Of a stretch of DNA of 64,000 nt, positions 8,018-17,092 are shown one piece after another (the first letter of the stretch is position 1; every line of letters begins with the position of its first letter). The notes under the pieces are model-generated. The model saw only the letters and a list, made by a program, of their open reading frames with translations, was not told the origin of the DNA and did not search any database. Origin of the DNA: Salinarimonas sp. (lineage in GTDB: Bacteria; Pseudomonadota; Alphaproteobacteria; Rhizobiales; Beijerinckiaceae); NCBI GenBank assembly GCA_020832565.1, contig JAFIEI010000002.1:62001-126000 (forward strand), read 5' to 3'. Position numbers and translations under genes: made by a program.

Positions 8018-9142
8018 TCAGATGGAAAGGCGCCGTTGCGCCGAAAGGCCTCCCGCCGCGACGTCGGCGACGGAAGGGGATGGGGCATTGCGTTCAGGCG
8101 CGCTGAACAGGCGAGCGGCATGGGCGATGACGCGCACGCGATCGCCTCGGGCGAAGGCATCGTCACCCAGATCACGGCGCGGCATCTCCACCGTGACGGG
8201 GGGCTCGTATCCGGGAACGTCGACCGTAAAGCGCAGATTGGCGCCAGCGGCGCTCACGCTCTCGATCCGCGCGGGCGCGCTCGCATCCGCCTCGAGGGTA
8301 ATCTCCCAGGGGCGCACGAACAGATCGGCCTCGCCGTCGCCGATCGCGAAGCGCCCCAGACGCGTGATGTCGAGGCCCGGCGCGCGGATCCGGCCACTCT
8401 GAACGGTGACCGGCAACTCGTTCGCATCGCCGAGGAACCGTGCGACGAAGGCCGAGGCCGGCCTCGCATGGATCTCCTCGGCGCTACCGACCTGCTCGAT
8501 CCGGCCCTCGGACATGATCACGACGCGATCGGCGAGCTCGAAAGCCTCCTCCTGATCATGCGTGACGAAAACCGTGGTGGTGCCGAGCCGGTCGTGGATC
8601 TGCCGCAGCCAGCTACGCAGATCCTTGCGGATCGAGGCGTCGAGCGCGCCGAAAGGCTCGTCGAGTAGCAGAACCTTCGGCTCGATGGCGAGCGCACGCG
8701 CGAGAGCCACACGCTGGCGCTGGCCGCCCGATAGCTGCGCGGGAAAGCGCCCGCCGAGATCCGGGATCTGCATCATCTCGAGCAGTTCAGCCACGCGCCG
8801 CGCGATCTCGCTCTTCGAGGGCCGTGTCGCACGCGGGCGGATAGTGAGGCCGAAGGCGATGTTGTCGGCAACGCTCATATGCGGGAAAAGCGCGTAATTC
8901 TGGAAGACGAATCCCACGCCCCGGCGCTGGGCTTCGAGAGCGAGCCAGTTCGCGTCGTCGACATGAAGCGCGCCGGCATTCGGCCAGTCGAGCCCGGCGA
9001 GGATGCGCAGGAGTGTGGTCTTGCCCGAGCCGGACGGGCCGAGCAGCGCCGCCAGTTCGCCGTCACGAATCGACAGATCGATGCCGCGAAGCACACGGGT
9101 CGCCGCGAAGCGCCGCTCGATACCCTGGATTTCAATTGCCAT
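8018..9142 (-). CDS. cysA: Sulfate/thiosulfate import ATP-binding protein CysA
   Basis: The ATPase of the sulfate importer, 374 residues. Walker A GPSGSGKTT is at residues 35-43, the Q-loop follows near residue 81 (FVFQNYALFPHMS), the ABC signature LSGGQRQR is at 137-144 and Walker B VLLLDEP at 157-163. A C-terminal TOBE-like regulatory region runs from about residue 235. The start at 9142 is chosen because GGAGG lies just upstream on the minus strand; the longer frame to 9169 would place this ribosome site inside the gene. It is the first gene of the operon, facing an AT-rich promoter region. Confidence 0.94.
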   Translation of the reverse strand: MAIEIQGIERRFAATRVLRGIDLSIRDGELAALLGPSGSGKTTLLRILAGLDWPNAGALHVDDANWLALEAQRRGVGFVFQNYALFPHMSVADNIAFGLTIRPRATRPSKSEIARRVAELLEMMQIPDLGGRFPAQLSGGQRQRVALARALAIEPKVLLLDEPFGALDASIRKDLRSWLRQIHDRLGTTTVFVTHDQEEAFELADRVVIMSEGRIEQVGSAEEIHARPASAFVARFLGDANELPVTVQSGRIRAPGLDITRLGRFAIGDGEADLFVRPWEITLEADASAPARIESVSAAGANLRFTVDVPGYEPPVTVEMPRRDLGDDAFARGDRVRVIAHAARLFSAPERNAPSPSVADVAAGGLSAQRRLSI

Positions 9143-9163
9143 GTCGATACCTCCGGAGCCATA

Positions 9164-9247
9164 ATTCACGAATTGAATCCGGAGTCCAACATAAAAACTC
9201 GAAAATCTGTATTTTTTTAAATTTCACATTTATATATGCTTTTTATT
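9164..9247 (-). promoter_or_regulatory. AT-rich leader/promoter region of the sulfate operon
   Basis: Directly upstream of cysA lies an AT-rich stretch (about 9187-9245) standing out in this GC-rich DNA, and an inverted repeat ATTCA-N5-TGAAT at 9164-9178. This is where a promoter and an activator site of CysB type would be expected. I could not fit a convincing -35/-10 pair, so the exact elements are unassigned. Confidence 0.35.
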
Positions 9248-9345
9248 GCACATCCCCTCCGTCACGCAACGCGGCGAGTGCGGGCATGCCGGATGAGGAG
9301 ATCCATGCTGGTGGGAACGGCTAGCGGATTCGACGGGCCGACCGC

Positions 9346-9936
9346 TTATAAAGCCGCGTAGGCAGCAAGCGCCACGACGGCGAGCATCGAGGCGGCCATG
9401 GCGCCGTTGATGGCGAACTGTGCCCGGCGGGAGAGATCGAGCCGGCGCAGGGCGACGCCGGCCCAGAGCCAGCCGAAATGGATCGGGATCCAGATCGCGT
9501 TGATGATCAGGAATTTCAGGGCGATCTCGAGCCCCGTATGCGCGGGCAGGAAGGCGAAGCCGGAAAAGAAGGCCGTGTTCACCGCATAAGCTTTCGGATT
9601 GATCACCTGGAGCCCCAGCCCGCCGAAGAAACCCGGGGCCTTCCGGGTCTCGATGAAGGCGACCCGCGCGCCGGCAAACGCAATACGCAGGGCAATGTAG
9701 AGAAGATAAGCGACCGAGGCGAAAAACAGCACCTGCCTGATTCGCGGCTCCGCCAGAACGAGCGCCGCGAGCCCGCTCACCACCGCGAGCGCGACGAGAT
9801 TGGTGCCCACGAACAACCCGGCCACATAACGCGTTCCAGCCCGGTATCCGTACCCCGCCCCGACACCGGCAGTGGAGAGGACGCCCGGGCCGGGCGTGAC
9901 GATCAGGAAGAACACGGCGGCGGCGAAGGTCAGCAT
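9346..9936 (-). CDS. LysE/RhtB family amino-acid exporter
   Basis: A small inner-membrane exporter of 196 residues with about six membrane segments. The family start is clear: FLIVTPGPGVLSTAGVGAGY near residue 8 carries the conserved PGP motif, followed by GLFVGTNLVAL and a central INPKAYAVNTAFFSGF. LysE/RhtB proteins export lysine, threonine, homoserine or related compounds. The ATG at 9936 is chosen because the family begins a few residues before the PGP motif; the open frame to 10125 adds 63 residues without homology-like features. It is transcribed away from glyQ. The substrate is not predictable. Confidence 0.87.
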   Translation of the reverse strand: MLTFAAAVFFLIVTPGPGVLSTAGVGAGYGYRAGTRYVAGLFVGTNLVALAVVSGLAALVLAEPRIRQVLFFASVAYLLYIALRIAFAGARVAFIETRKAPGFFGGLGLQVINPKAYAVNTAFFSGFAFLPAHTGLEIALKFLIINAIWIPIHFGWLWAGVALRRLDLSRRAQFAINGAMAASMLAVVALAAYAAL

Positions 9937-10199
9937 CTTTGTTCCGTTTCTGCCGGGCGCAGCCCGCTCGCACGTGATCTGCCTGGTGGGTTGCGCAGTC
10001 CGGTACCGCCCGAACATCCACATGATGACCGCACCGACACGCGCCGGGAAGCCCCATGAGCACGCTATCCCGTGTGAGTGGATCGGCATCCTGGCGATCC
10101 GGAAATGTCGCGCCGGCGCCGCCACCCCCGCAGCTTGACTTGCGCCGCATGCGATTTAAGGGTTCCGACAGCGAATTCCTGCGCAAGAGAGGCTCCGTC

Positions 10200-11135
10200 A
10201 TGGCCGCCAATATGGACCCGAAACGCTCCTTCCAGGGGCTGATCCTGACGCTGCAGCGTTTCTGGGCGGAGCGCGGCTGCGTCATTCTCCAGCCCTACGA
10301 CATGGAAGTCGGCGCCGGCACCTTCCACCCCGCCACGACCCTGCGCTCGCTGGGGCCGAAAGCCTGGAACGCGGCCTATGTGCAGCCCTCACGCCGCCCG
10401 ACCGACGGGCGCTACGGCGAAAACCCCAACCGCCTGCAGCACTATTACCAGTTCCAGACCATCCTGAAGCCGAGCCCGCCCGATATCCAGGATCTCTATC
10501 TGGAAAGCCTGCGCGCCATCGGCATCGATACCGATCTGCACGATGTGCGTTTCGTCGAGGATGACTGGGAGAGCCCCACGCTCGGCGCCTGGGGGCTGGG
10601 CTGGGAATGCTGGTGCGACGGGATGGAGGTCTCGCAATTTACCTATTTCCAGCAGGTTCTCGGCTTCGAATGCTCACCGGTCGCAGGCGAACTCACCTAC
10701 GGTCTGGAGCGCCTCGCCATGTATGTGCAGGGCGTCGAGAACGTCTATGATCTCAATTTCAACGGCGGCGAGGGTGCAGACCGCGTATCCTATGGCGACG
10801 TGTTCCTCCAGGCCGAGAAGGAGTATTCGCGCTACAATTTCGAGCATGCGGATGTCGAGGCCTTGTTCCGCCATTTCCGCGACGCCGAAGAGGCCTGCCG
10901 CGCCATCCTCGCCGCTGGTGACAAGGGCGATCACCACGAGATGGTGCTGCCCGCCTATGACCAGTGCCTGAAGGCGAGCCACCTCTTCAACCTGCTCGAT
11001 GCGCGCGGCGTGATCTCCGTCACGGAGCGTCAGAGCTACATCCTGCGCGTGCGCGATCTCGCCAAGGCCTGCGGCGAGGCCTGGCTGCGCACGGAGGCTG
11101 GTGGCGGCGCGACCGCGCAGGAGAAGGCGGCATGA
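10200..11135 (+). CDS. glyQ: Glycine-tRNA ligase alpha subunit GlyQ
   Basis: The catalytic alpha chain of bacterial alpha2beta2 glycyl-tRNA synthetase, 311 residues. The sequence is highly conserved: [55 protein letters not shown] and [20 protein letters not shown]. The ATG at 10200 has AAGAGAGG upstream and gives the family length; longer in-frame starts exist but add unconserved residues. The gene for the beta subunit, glyS, is expected nearby but is not in this window; instead a small gene overlaps the stop by four bases. The enzyme charges glycine tRNA in the cytoplasm and is essential. Confidence 0.97.
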   Translation: MAANMDPKRSFQGLILTLQRFWAERGCVILQPYDMEVGAGTFHPATTLRSLGPKAWNAAYVQPSRRPTDGRYGENPNRLQHYYQFQTILKPSPPDIQDLYLESLRAIGIDTDLHDVRFVEDDWESPTLGAWGLGWECWCDGMEVSQFTYFQQVLGFECSPVAGELTYGLERLAMYVQGVENVYDLNFNGGEGADRVSYGDVFLQAEKEYSRYNFEHADVEALFRHFRDAEEACRAILAAGDKGDHHEMVLPAYDQCLKASHLFNLLDARGVISVTERQSYILRVRDLAKACGEAWLRTEAGGGATAQEKAA

Positions 11136-11587
11136 GCGCCGCCAACGCACAACAGCGCCTCATCCGCGTCCATGTCGACACGCTTCGCTTCGACATGGTG
11201 CTCGCCCCCTATACCGATACCGGCGTCGCCAAGATCAAGGGTCTGGCGGCGATGGAGGATGCGGCGGGCTCGCACGATCTCGGCCATGTCGAGGTCACCT
11301 TGTGGGGCGCGACGCTGGAACAGCTCCGCTCACGCGCCCTGCAATGGCCGACGCGTTTCGACGATATCGACGACGCCCATTTCGGCGTCTCCTCGCGCGA
11401 CGAGCACCGCTTCGACATCTTCATAGCCCATGAGCGTTTCATGCATGTGATGACGCTCCTGCGCGATGCCGGCCGGAGCGGCGGTTCGGGAGGCGAACCC
11501 GGCCAGATCGTCCTCCATGTCGACGTCGCCCCCGACGCCAGCTACGACCTCGTCACCTCGCTGGAAATCTCCGGCGGCTGGGGGTGA
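11132..11587 (+). CDS. Conserved-looking hypothetical protein downstream of glyQ
   Basis: A 151-residue protein whose start overlaps the glyQ stop (ATGA at 11132-11135), so it is translationally coupled to glyQ. I do not recognise a family. It has no signal peptide or membrane segment. It is acidic with many His and Asp residues, for example [38 protein letters not shown] and a C-terminal [13 protein letters not shown] Gly/Ser-rich linker ([11 protein letters not shown]) near residue 125 splits it. Its place between glyQ and a missing glyS suggests a housekeeping role, but no function can be given. Confidence 0.75.
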   Translation: MSAANAQQRLIRVHVDTLRFDMVLAPYTDTGVAKIKGLAAMEDAAGSHDLGHVEVTLWGATLEQLRSRALQWPTRFDDIDDAHFGVSSRDEHRFDIFIAHERFMHVMTLLRDAGRSGGSGGEPGQIVLHVDVAPDASYDLVTSLEISGGWG

Positions 11588-11590
11588 TGA

Positions 11591-12787
11591 TCACGCTGGA
11601 TGCGGCGTGATCTCGCGTAACTCACCGGTCCGCGTCTGATTGCGGATCAGGGCGAATCGATCCAGCGCCTCGGCGACATCAACATGCTCGAGTCTGTCGA
11701 AGCGAATCGCCTCCCATTCCGCGCGCGCGATCTTCACCGAGAGGATATGGACATCGCGCGTGCCACCCGTCGCGGGATCTGGCCGCTGGGTATAGCCACC
11801 GAGCGTCACTTCCTGGAGGGTCGGAAGGCTTGCAAATGCCTCGCCGGCAATGCGGAACAGGCTGGCATGGGCGAGATAAGAGAAATCCCGGCGCTTTTGT
11901 GTGGCACTGCGCTTCTTCTCACGCACCGAAAGGCCGCGTGCGGCCACTTCCCATTCGGTGTCAGGAACGGCATCGCTCTCGGGCAGGTCTATGTCGAGGG
12001 CGAGCGTCGCCAGATCATCGCCGAAATCGAAACAGACCTCCGTCGGGCGCGCCCAGGCGATGGCTGACAGGCGGCTTGATATCTGAGCAGACATGGCTTC
12101 TGCCTCGCCCTCATGCAATGCATTGTTGAGTGTCTGCAGCTCTGCCAGCATCGCGGCATAGGCCTCGGATTCGGCCTGCCAGGCGACCATCGCCTGCTCA
12201 TGACGTGTCTGCGCAGCCGCATTCTCGGCCTCGATCCGCGTTCGTTGCAGGAACAGCTTGTCCCAGAAGCCGACCTCGCGCATGACCGGCGCCTCGGGAC
12301 GCATCGGCGGCGGGTCGGCGGGGCGATAGGGTTCGAACAGTGGCGCCGGCGTGTCGAGATGAATGCCGAGGCATGCATGCAGCTCTTCATTGCGCCTTGC
12401 CGCCCAATCCTCAAGCCGCGCCCGCAATGCATCGGCATGTGCGCTACGCACCTTGCGCACCAGCGTTGGCGTAAGCGGCGAGCCATCCTCGAAGGACATT
12501 TCGAGCTTGCCTTCGCTGTCGAGCCTCAGGACGATATCCGAGAGATTGTCGGGATCGACAGGCGCATTGGCATGCCCCATGCCCGTGCGCCCGTTGCCGC
12601 CTCCCGACGACAGCCTCTGCCGATAGGCAATCCCCGTTCCCGGAATACCGACATGGCTATACGCACCGCGCGGACCGAGCGAAACAGATGCGCCACGCGG
12701 GCCGACACTCAGGCCGAGCCCACTCTTAGACACGTTCAAACGGAGACCGGGCATCAGAGTCACACGACGCGCAAACCTAAACGCCAT
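11591..12787 (-). CDS. DUF4236 domain-containing protein
   Basis: A 398-residue protein with an N-terminal DUF4236 domain. The segment LMPGLRLNVSKSGLGLSVG followed by GASVSLGPRGAYSHVGIPGTGIAYR (residues about 10-52) is the family hallmark of short glycine-punctuated beta strands. The rest is helical and charged, with a coiled-coil-like stretch near 170-220 (ENAAAQTRHEQAMVAWQAES). No signal peptide is seen. The ATG at 12787 matches where the family starts. The first 11 bases overlap the end of the upstream K+ channel gene, so the two are probably one transcript. The function of DUF4236 is unknown to me; a role linked to the channel is only inference. Confidence 0.82.
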   Translation of the reverse strand: MAFRFARRVTLMPGLRLNVSKSGLGLSVGPRGASVSLGPRGAYSHVGIPGTGIAYRQRLSSGGGNGRTGMGHANAPVDPDNLSDIVLRLDSEGKLEMSFEDGSPLTPTLVRKVRSAHADALRARLEDWAARRNEELHACLGIHLDTPAPLFEPYRPADPPPMRPEAPVMREVGFWDKLFLQRTRIEAENAAAQTRHEQAMVAWQAESEAYAAMLAELQTLNNALHEGEAEAMSAQISSRLSAIAWARPTEVCFDFGDDLATLALDIDLPESDAVPDTEWEVAARGLSVREKKRSATQKRRDFSYLAHASLFRIAGEAFASLPTLQEVTLGGYTQRPDPATGGTRDVHILSVKIARAEWEAIRFDRLEHVDVAEALDRFALIRNQTRTGELREITPHPA

Positions 12788-13556
12788 CCCTATCCTCCTC
12801 GCGGTCCTTTTCCCGCTTGCGCTGCATAGCATCGCTGAATGCCGAAGCGAGAATACCGGCGGGCATGGCGATCAGGCCGACGCCGGTGATCGCCGTCAGT
12901 GTGGCGAAGACCTTGCCGAGCGGTGTCGCAGGGACGACATCCCCGTAGCCCACCGTGGTCAGCGTGGCGACCGACCACCACATTGCCCGGGGAATCGATC
13001 CGAATGCCTCCTGCTGCCGCCCGCCTTCGATCAGGTAGAGCGCTGAGGCCGACACGAGCAACAGACCGCCGGCGACGGCGAGGCTCACGAGCAGCTCGTA
13101 GCGACGTGCGCCGACCGCCTCCCCAATCGTGCGAAAAGCCTCGGCAAACCGCCCCAACTTTGCAACACGCAGGAGGCGGGCCAGACGCAAGAGACGCAGC
13201 AACGCTCCTTCGAATCCGACGAGCGATACGGCCATCGTGACGATGACGACGAGATCGAGGACGGCCATAGGGCGGCGCGCATAGGCAAGTCTCGAGCTGA
13301 AGCGGGGATTTTCGACGCAGACCCACAGTCGCGCGGCGTATTCGCCCATGAAGATCGTCAGGATCATCAGTTCGAGAAGCGTGAACAGCCGCTCATGGGC
13401 CGCATAGACCAATGGCTCCGTTTCCAGAATCACGAGCAGCAGCGACAGCACGATGATCCCGACGATCGCGCGATTGAGCCATGACAAACCGTCTACCGTC
13501 CCCAGATCCGGGTCGAGGGCCGATGCGAGTGCCTGGCGTATCCGGCTTGACGTCAC
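12777..13556 (-). CDS. Voltage-gated-type potassium channel
   Basis: A 259-residue ion channel with six membrane segments. The selectivity filter TTVGYGD is at residues 200-206, and an S4-like arginine/lysine ladder, RLLRLARLLRVAKLGR, is at 121-136, as in KvAP-type bacterial channels. The C-terminus is short and highly charged (KREKDREEDRDGV), with no RCK domain. The start is a GTG at 13556, 35 bases downstream of a good -10 element. The stop overlaps the start of the DUF4236 gene. It should conduct K+ across the inner membrane, gated by membrane potential. Confidence 0.9.
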   Translation of the reverse strand: MTSSRIRQALASALDPDLGTVDGLSWLNRAIVGIIVLSLLLVILETEPLVYAAHERLFTLLELMILTIFMGEYAARLWVCVENPRFSSRLAYARRPMAVLDLVVIVTMAVSLVGFEGALLRLLRLARLLRVAKLGRFAEAFRTIGEAVGARRYELLVSLAVAGGLLLVSASALYLIEGGRQQEAFGSIPRAMWWSVATLTTVGYGDVVPATPLGKVFATLTAITGVGLIAMPAGILASAFSDAMQRKREKDREEDRDGV

Positions 13557-13590
13557 CTGAAATCACTCTTGAAGAACGAAAGAACAACTT

Positions 13591-13619
13591 AAAATATGTA
13601 CGATTCGGCAAAAACACAA
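13591..13619 (-). promoter_or_regulatory. Predicted sigma70-type promoter of the K+ channel operon
   Basis: On the minus strand TTGTGT (13614-13619) and TATTTT (13591-13596) are separated by exactly 17 bases. They lie in a locally AT-rich stretch 35 bases before the GTG start. No other pair in the gap fits as well. Not experimentally supported. Confidence 0.4.
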
Positions 13620-13760
13620 TCAGGATCTTTGAAATAATACCCCCGACAACCCCTGTTTGCACATCGCTTCGAGATGTCGCCCGCCAACGAGTCCGCAAAG
13701 CGGCTTGTCCCTCATTCACGAAAAGTTCCGAGAACGGGCATACCCGGTGGACCAGGAATA

Positions 13761-13807
13761 ATGCCGAAGCCGGCATGACGCTCGCCCCGCGCTACGGAGG
13801 GGCGAGC
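13761..13807. terminator. Two adjacent hairpins after ileS
   Basis: GCTCGCCCC (13780-13788) pairs with GGGGCGAGC (13799-13807). Next to it, ATGCCG (13761-13766) pairs with CGGCAT (13771-13776), followed on the minus strand by TATTCC. The pair lies 27 bases past the ileS stop and may end its transcript; T-runs are short. Confidence 0.45.
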
Positions 13808-13834
13808 CTTTGCAATTCACGAATCAGGCCCGGG

Positions 13835-16795
13835 TCACCCGCCCATCGCCTTCAGCTCCCGCAGCGCCTTAGCGTCGCGGGGGGTGACGTCGGGATAGTC
13901 CGGGTCGGAACCGACATCCGGCGAGATCTTCCAGGAGCGGGCGCATTTCGTGCCCTGTGCTCGCGCGAAGACCACGGCGACGCCGGGCACGTCGTCCCAG
14001 CGATAGGCATCCGCCGGACCCTCGTCGGAACGCAGGGTGAGATCGGAGGTGATGCAGATATCGGCCAGGTTCAACCCTTCCACCGCCGCCAGCAGCTCCG
14101 GATCGGTGACGTGGACGATCGGTGACGCGTCGAGGTTGGAGCGGATGTTCTTGGCGTTGCGCTCGATTTCGAGCGACCCGGTCACCACCCGGCGCACCCG
14201 GCGCACCCTGGCCCAGCGTTCCGCGAGCGCAGGATCGCGCCAGCCGGCGGGGACCTCGGGGAAGGTTTCGAGATGCACCGAGAGCGCGTCGGTATGGCGC
14301 ATCAGCCAGGCTTCTTCCGCCGTGAAGCACAGGATCGGCGCGATCCAGGTCACCACGCAATCGAAACAGCGGTCGATCACCGTCAACGCGCTTTTGCGAG
14401 CAAGGCTGGAGGGCGGATCGCAATAGAGCGTATCCTTGCGCACATCGAAATAGAAAGCGGAGAGATCGCTCGTCATGAAGCCGTTGAGCAGGAAGATCAC
14501 GCGCTTGTAATCGAACCGGCGATAGGCCTCGCGGATCGCCTCGTCGAGTTCGGCCATACGATGCAGCACGAAGCGCTCGAGCTCGGGCATATCGGCGGGA
14601 TCGACCGCCTCTTCCGGCTTGTAATGATGCAGCGAGCCCAGCATCCAGCGGATGGTGTTGCGCAGCTTGCGATAGGTCTCGACGAAGGTCTTGAGGATCT
14701 CCTTGCCGATGCGCAGATCATCCGCGTAATCGGAGGCCGCAACCCACAACCGCAGGATATCGGCGCCCGAATCCTTGATCACGTCCTGCGGCGCAACGAC
14801 ATTACCCATGGATTTCGACATCTTCATCCCCTTCTCGTCGAGGACGAAACCGTGGGTCAGGACGATGTCGAAGGGAGCCCGCCCGCGCGTGCCGCAGGCC
14901 TCGAGCAGGGAATGCTGGAACCAGCCGCGATGCTGGTCGGAGCCTTCCAGATACATCACCTGGTCGCGCCCGCCATCGACGATGCGGTTCACGGCGAGAT
15001 CGGGGCGGGTTTCCATATTGAAGGAATGCGTCGAGCCGGAATCAAACCAGACGTCGAGAATGTCGTCGACCCGCTCGTATTGCGCCGGGTCATAGCCGAG
15101 CGGCGCCAGATAATGGGCCGGATCGTTCTGATACCAGGCATCGGCACCCTCCGCCTCGAAGCTCTCCGCGATGGCCTGGTCGAGCCTGTCATCGGCCAGG
15201 AGCTCGCCGGTCTCCTTGTGGACGAAGACGGTGATCGGCACGCCCCAGGCGCGCTGGCGCGAGACCACCCAGTCGGGCCGGTTCTCGACCATGCCGGTGA
15301 TGCGGTTCTCGCCCGATTCCGGCACCCATTCGGTCTTGGCGATCGCCGCGAGCGCCACCTCGCGCAGGGTCTTGCCGTCGAGGATCGAGACCGGCTTGTC
15401 CATGGCGATGAACCATTGCGGCGTGTTGCGGAACAAAAGCGGCGCCTTCGAGCGCCATGAATGCGGATACTGGTGCTTGAGCCGCCCGCGCGCGATCAGC
15501 GCGCCGGTCTCCACGAGCTTGTCGATGACGGCGGGATTGGCTTTGCCGTCCTTGCCCTTGTGATCATAGATCTGCAGCCCGGCAAAGAACGGCACATGCG
15601 GGAAATAGCTCGAATCCTCGGCTACCGTATGCGGCACTTCGGTGGTGCCGCAATCGGCGAAGACCGCCTTGTGCTTGAGATAGGTCACATAGTCATCCGC
15701 GCCATGGCCCGGCGCCGTGTGGACGAAGCCGGTTCCCGCATCGTCTGTGACGTAGTCGGCGGGCAGGACGGGGACGTCGAAGTCCCAGTACCCATCGGCG
15801 CCGTCGAGGCCGCGGAACGGGTGCGCACAACGCTTGATCACCGCCGGATCGACAGCGGCGACGCGCGCGAAGCTCTCAACCCGCGCAGCCTTGAAGATTT
15901 CCTCGGCCAGCGCATCGGCGACGACGAAGCGCTCGCCGGTCTTCGCCCAGTTCTCCTCCGGCGCGCCGGTGACCTCGTAAAGCCCGTAATCGATATGCGC
16001 GCCATAGGCGATGGCGCGGTTGGCCGGGATCGTCCAGGGGGTCGTGGTCCAGATCACGACGGATGCATCCGCAAGCGCCGGATCATCCGTGGCGATGACC
16101 GGGAACTTCACCCAGATCGTGTGCGAGGTCTTTTCGTGATACTCCACCTCCGCCTCGGCCAGCGCCGTCTTCTCGACGGCGGACCACATCACGGGCTTGG
16201 AGCCGCGATAGAGCTGGCCGGAGCGGGCGAATTTCATGATCTCGCGGGCGATCTGCGCTTCCGCACCGTAGCTCATGGTCAGATACGGGTCGTCCCAGTC
16301 GCCGATCACGCCGAGCCGCTTGAACTCCTCGCGCTGCACATCAATCCATTTATCGGCGAAGACGCGGCATTCCTTGCGGAATTCCACCTTGTCGACAGCG
16401 TCCTTGTCTAGCCCCTTGGCGCGATACTGCTCCTCGATCTTCCATTCGATCGGAAGGCCGTGGCAATCCCAGCCGGGGACGTAGTTTGAATCCTTGCCCA
16501 GCATCTGCTGCGAGCGCACGATCAGATCCTTCAGGATCTTGTTGAGCGCGTGCCCGATATGGATGTTGCCGTTGGCATAGGGCGGGCCATCATGCAGCAC
16601 GAAGCGGTCGCGCTTCTCGCGCGTGCCCTGCTCGCGCAGCTTGCGATAGAGGTCAATCTCGTTCCAGCGGGCGAGGAATTCCGGCTCGCGCTTGGGCAGG
16701 CCGGCGCGCATCGGGAATTCCGTCTGCGGCAGGTAGAGGGTGGAGGCGTAATCGGGTGCGTCGTTGACGGGCGTGTTGTCAGGCTTGTCGGACAT
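13835..16795 (-). CDS. ileS: Isoleucine-tRNA ligase
   Basis: A class I aminoacyl-tRNA synthetase of 986 residues that charges isoleucine tRNA. The HIGH motif stands at residues 79-82 ([12 protein letters not shown]), KMSKS near 657 ([10 protein letters not shown]), and the CP1 editing domain lies between ([19 protein letters not shown]). The C-terminus keeps only one cysteine (GTKCARSW) of the zinc-finger region found in longer homologues and ends soon after. The ATG at 16795 is preferred over an in-frame TTG at 16804. It stands alone; no lspA follows, although ileS and lspA are neighbours in many bacteria. Confidence 0.97.
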   Translation of the reverse strand: MSDKPDNTPVNDAPDYASTLYLPQTEFPMRAGLPKREPEFLARWNEIDLYRKLREQGTREKRDRFVLHDGPPYANGNIHIGHALNKILKDLIVRSQQMLGKDSNYVPGWDCHGLPIEWKIEEQYRAKGLDKDAVDKVEFRKECRVFADKWIDVQREEFKRLGVIGDWDDPYLTMSYGAEAQIAREIMKFARSGQLYRGSKPVMWSAVEKTALAEAEVEYHEKTSHTIWVKFPVIATDDPALADASVVIWTTTPWTIPANRAIAYGAHIDYGLYEVTGAPEENWAKTGERFVVADALAEEIFKAARVESFARVAAVDPAVIKRCAHPFRGLDGADGYWDFDVPVLPADYVTDDAGTGFVHTAPGHGADDYVTYLKHKAVFADCGTTEVPHTVAEDSSYFPHVPFFAGLQIYDHKGKDGKANPAVIDKLVETGALIARGRLKHQYPHSWRSKAPLLFRNTPQWFIAMDKPVSILDGKTLREVALAAIAKTEWVPESGENRITGMVENRPDWVVSRQRAWGVPITVFVHKETGELLADDRLDQAIAESFEAEGADAWYQNDPAHYLAPLGYDPAQYERVDDILDVWFDSGSTHSFNMETRPDLAVNRIVDGGRDQVMYLEGSDQHRGWFQHSLLEACGTRGRAPFDIVLTHGFVLDEKGMKMSKSMGNVVAPQDVIKDSGADILRLWVAASDYADDLRIGKEILKTFVETYRKLRNTIRWMLGSLHHYKPEEAVDPADMPELERFVLHRMAELDEAIREAYRRFDYKRVIFLLNGFMTSDLSAFYFDVRKDTLYCDPPSSLARKSALTVIDRCFDCVVTWIAPILCFTAEEAWLMRHTDALSVHLETFPEVPAGWRDPALAERWARVRRVRRVVTGSLEIERNAKNIRSNLDASPIVHVTDPELLAAVEGLNLADICITSDLTLRSDEGPADAYRWDDVPGVAVVFARAQGTKCARSWKISPDVGSDPDYPDVTPRDAKALRELKAMGG

Positions 16796-16868
16796 CTTTT
16801 TCAACCTTGAGGCTCACCGCGGCATGGGGAGCGGAATCTTCATCGAAATCGGGCGCGAAGCAGCGTTC

Positions 16869-16914
16869 CCGGCCCCTCGCCGCCTTGCGTGAAGGCGCAT
16901 CAAGCGAGGGCCGG
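16869..16914. other. Nested hairpin in the gap between the chemoreceptor gene and ileS
   Basis: CCGGCCCCTCGC pairs with GCGAGGGCCGG with one bulge, and inside CGCCTT (16881-16886) pairs with AAGGCG (16892-16897). The rest of the 297-base gap (16796-17092) shows nothing convincing. It could be part of the untranslated leader of ileS or the end of the upstream gene. T-box leaders are not expected in this group and none is seen. Confidence 0.4.
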
Positions 16915-17092
16915 GCCGGTAATTCGCCGCCCGTCATGGCCGTATCGACCCATCATCATCTGGTTCCTGACGCGTGTTGTTGCCCGGCTTGTAGCAAGCC
17001 CGCGCGCGCGAATAAAGCGTCTCGAACGGCAAACCCCGCCATCGCGGTCGCAATGGCGGGGCTGGTAGCCGGTATCGCGGCATACAAGCGCC

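Noticed and set aside
6884-8668. Long open frame (594 codons) on the plus strand
   Set aside because: It is antisense to sbp and cysA, which have clear motifs and ribosome sites. GC-rich codon use leaves long open frames opposite real genes.
16796-17092. Possible T-box or other riboswitch upstream of ileS
   Set aside because: A nested hairpin is present, but no T-box conserved sequence or terminator/antiterminator pair is seen, and T-boxes are not typical for this group.
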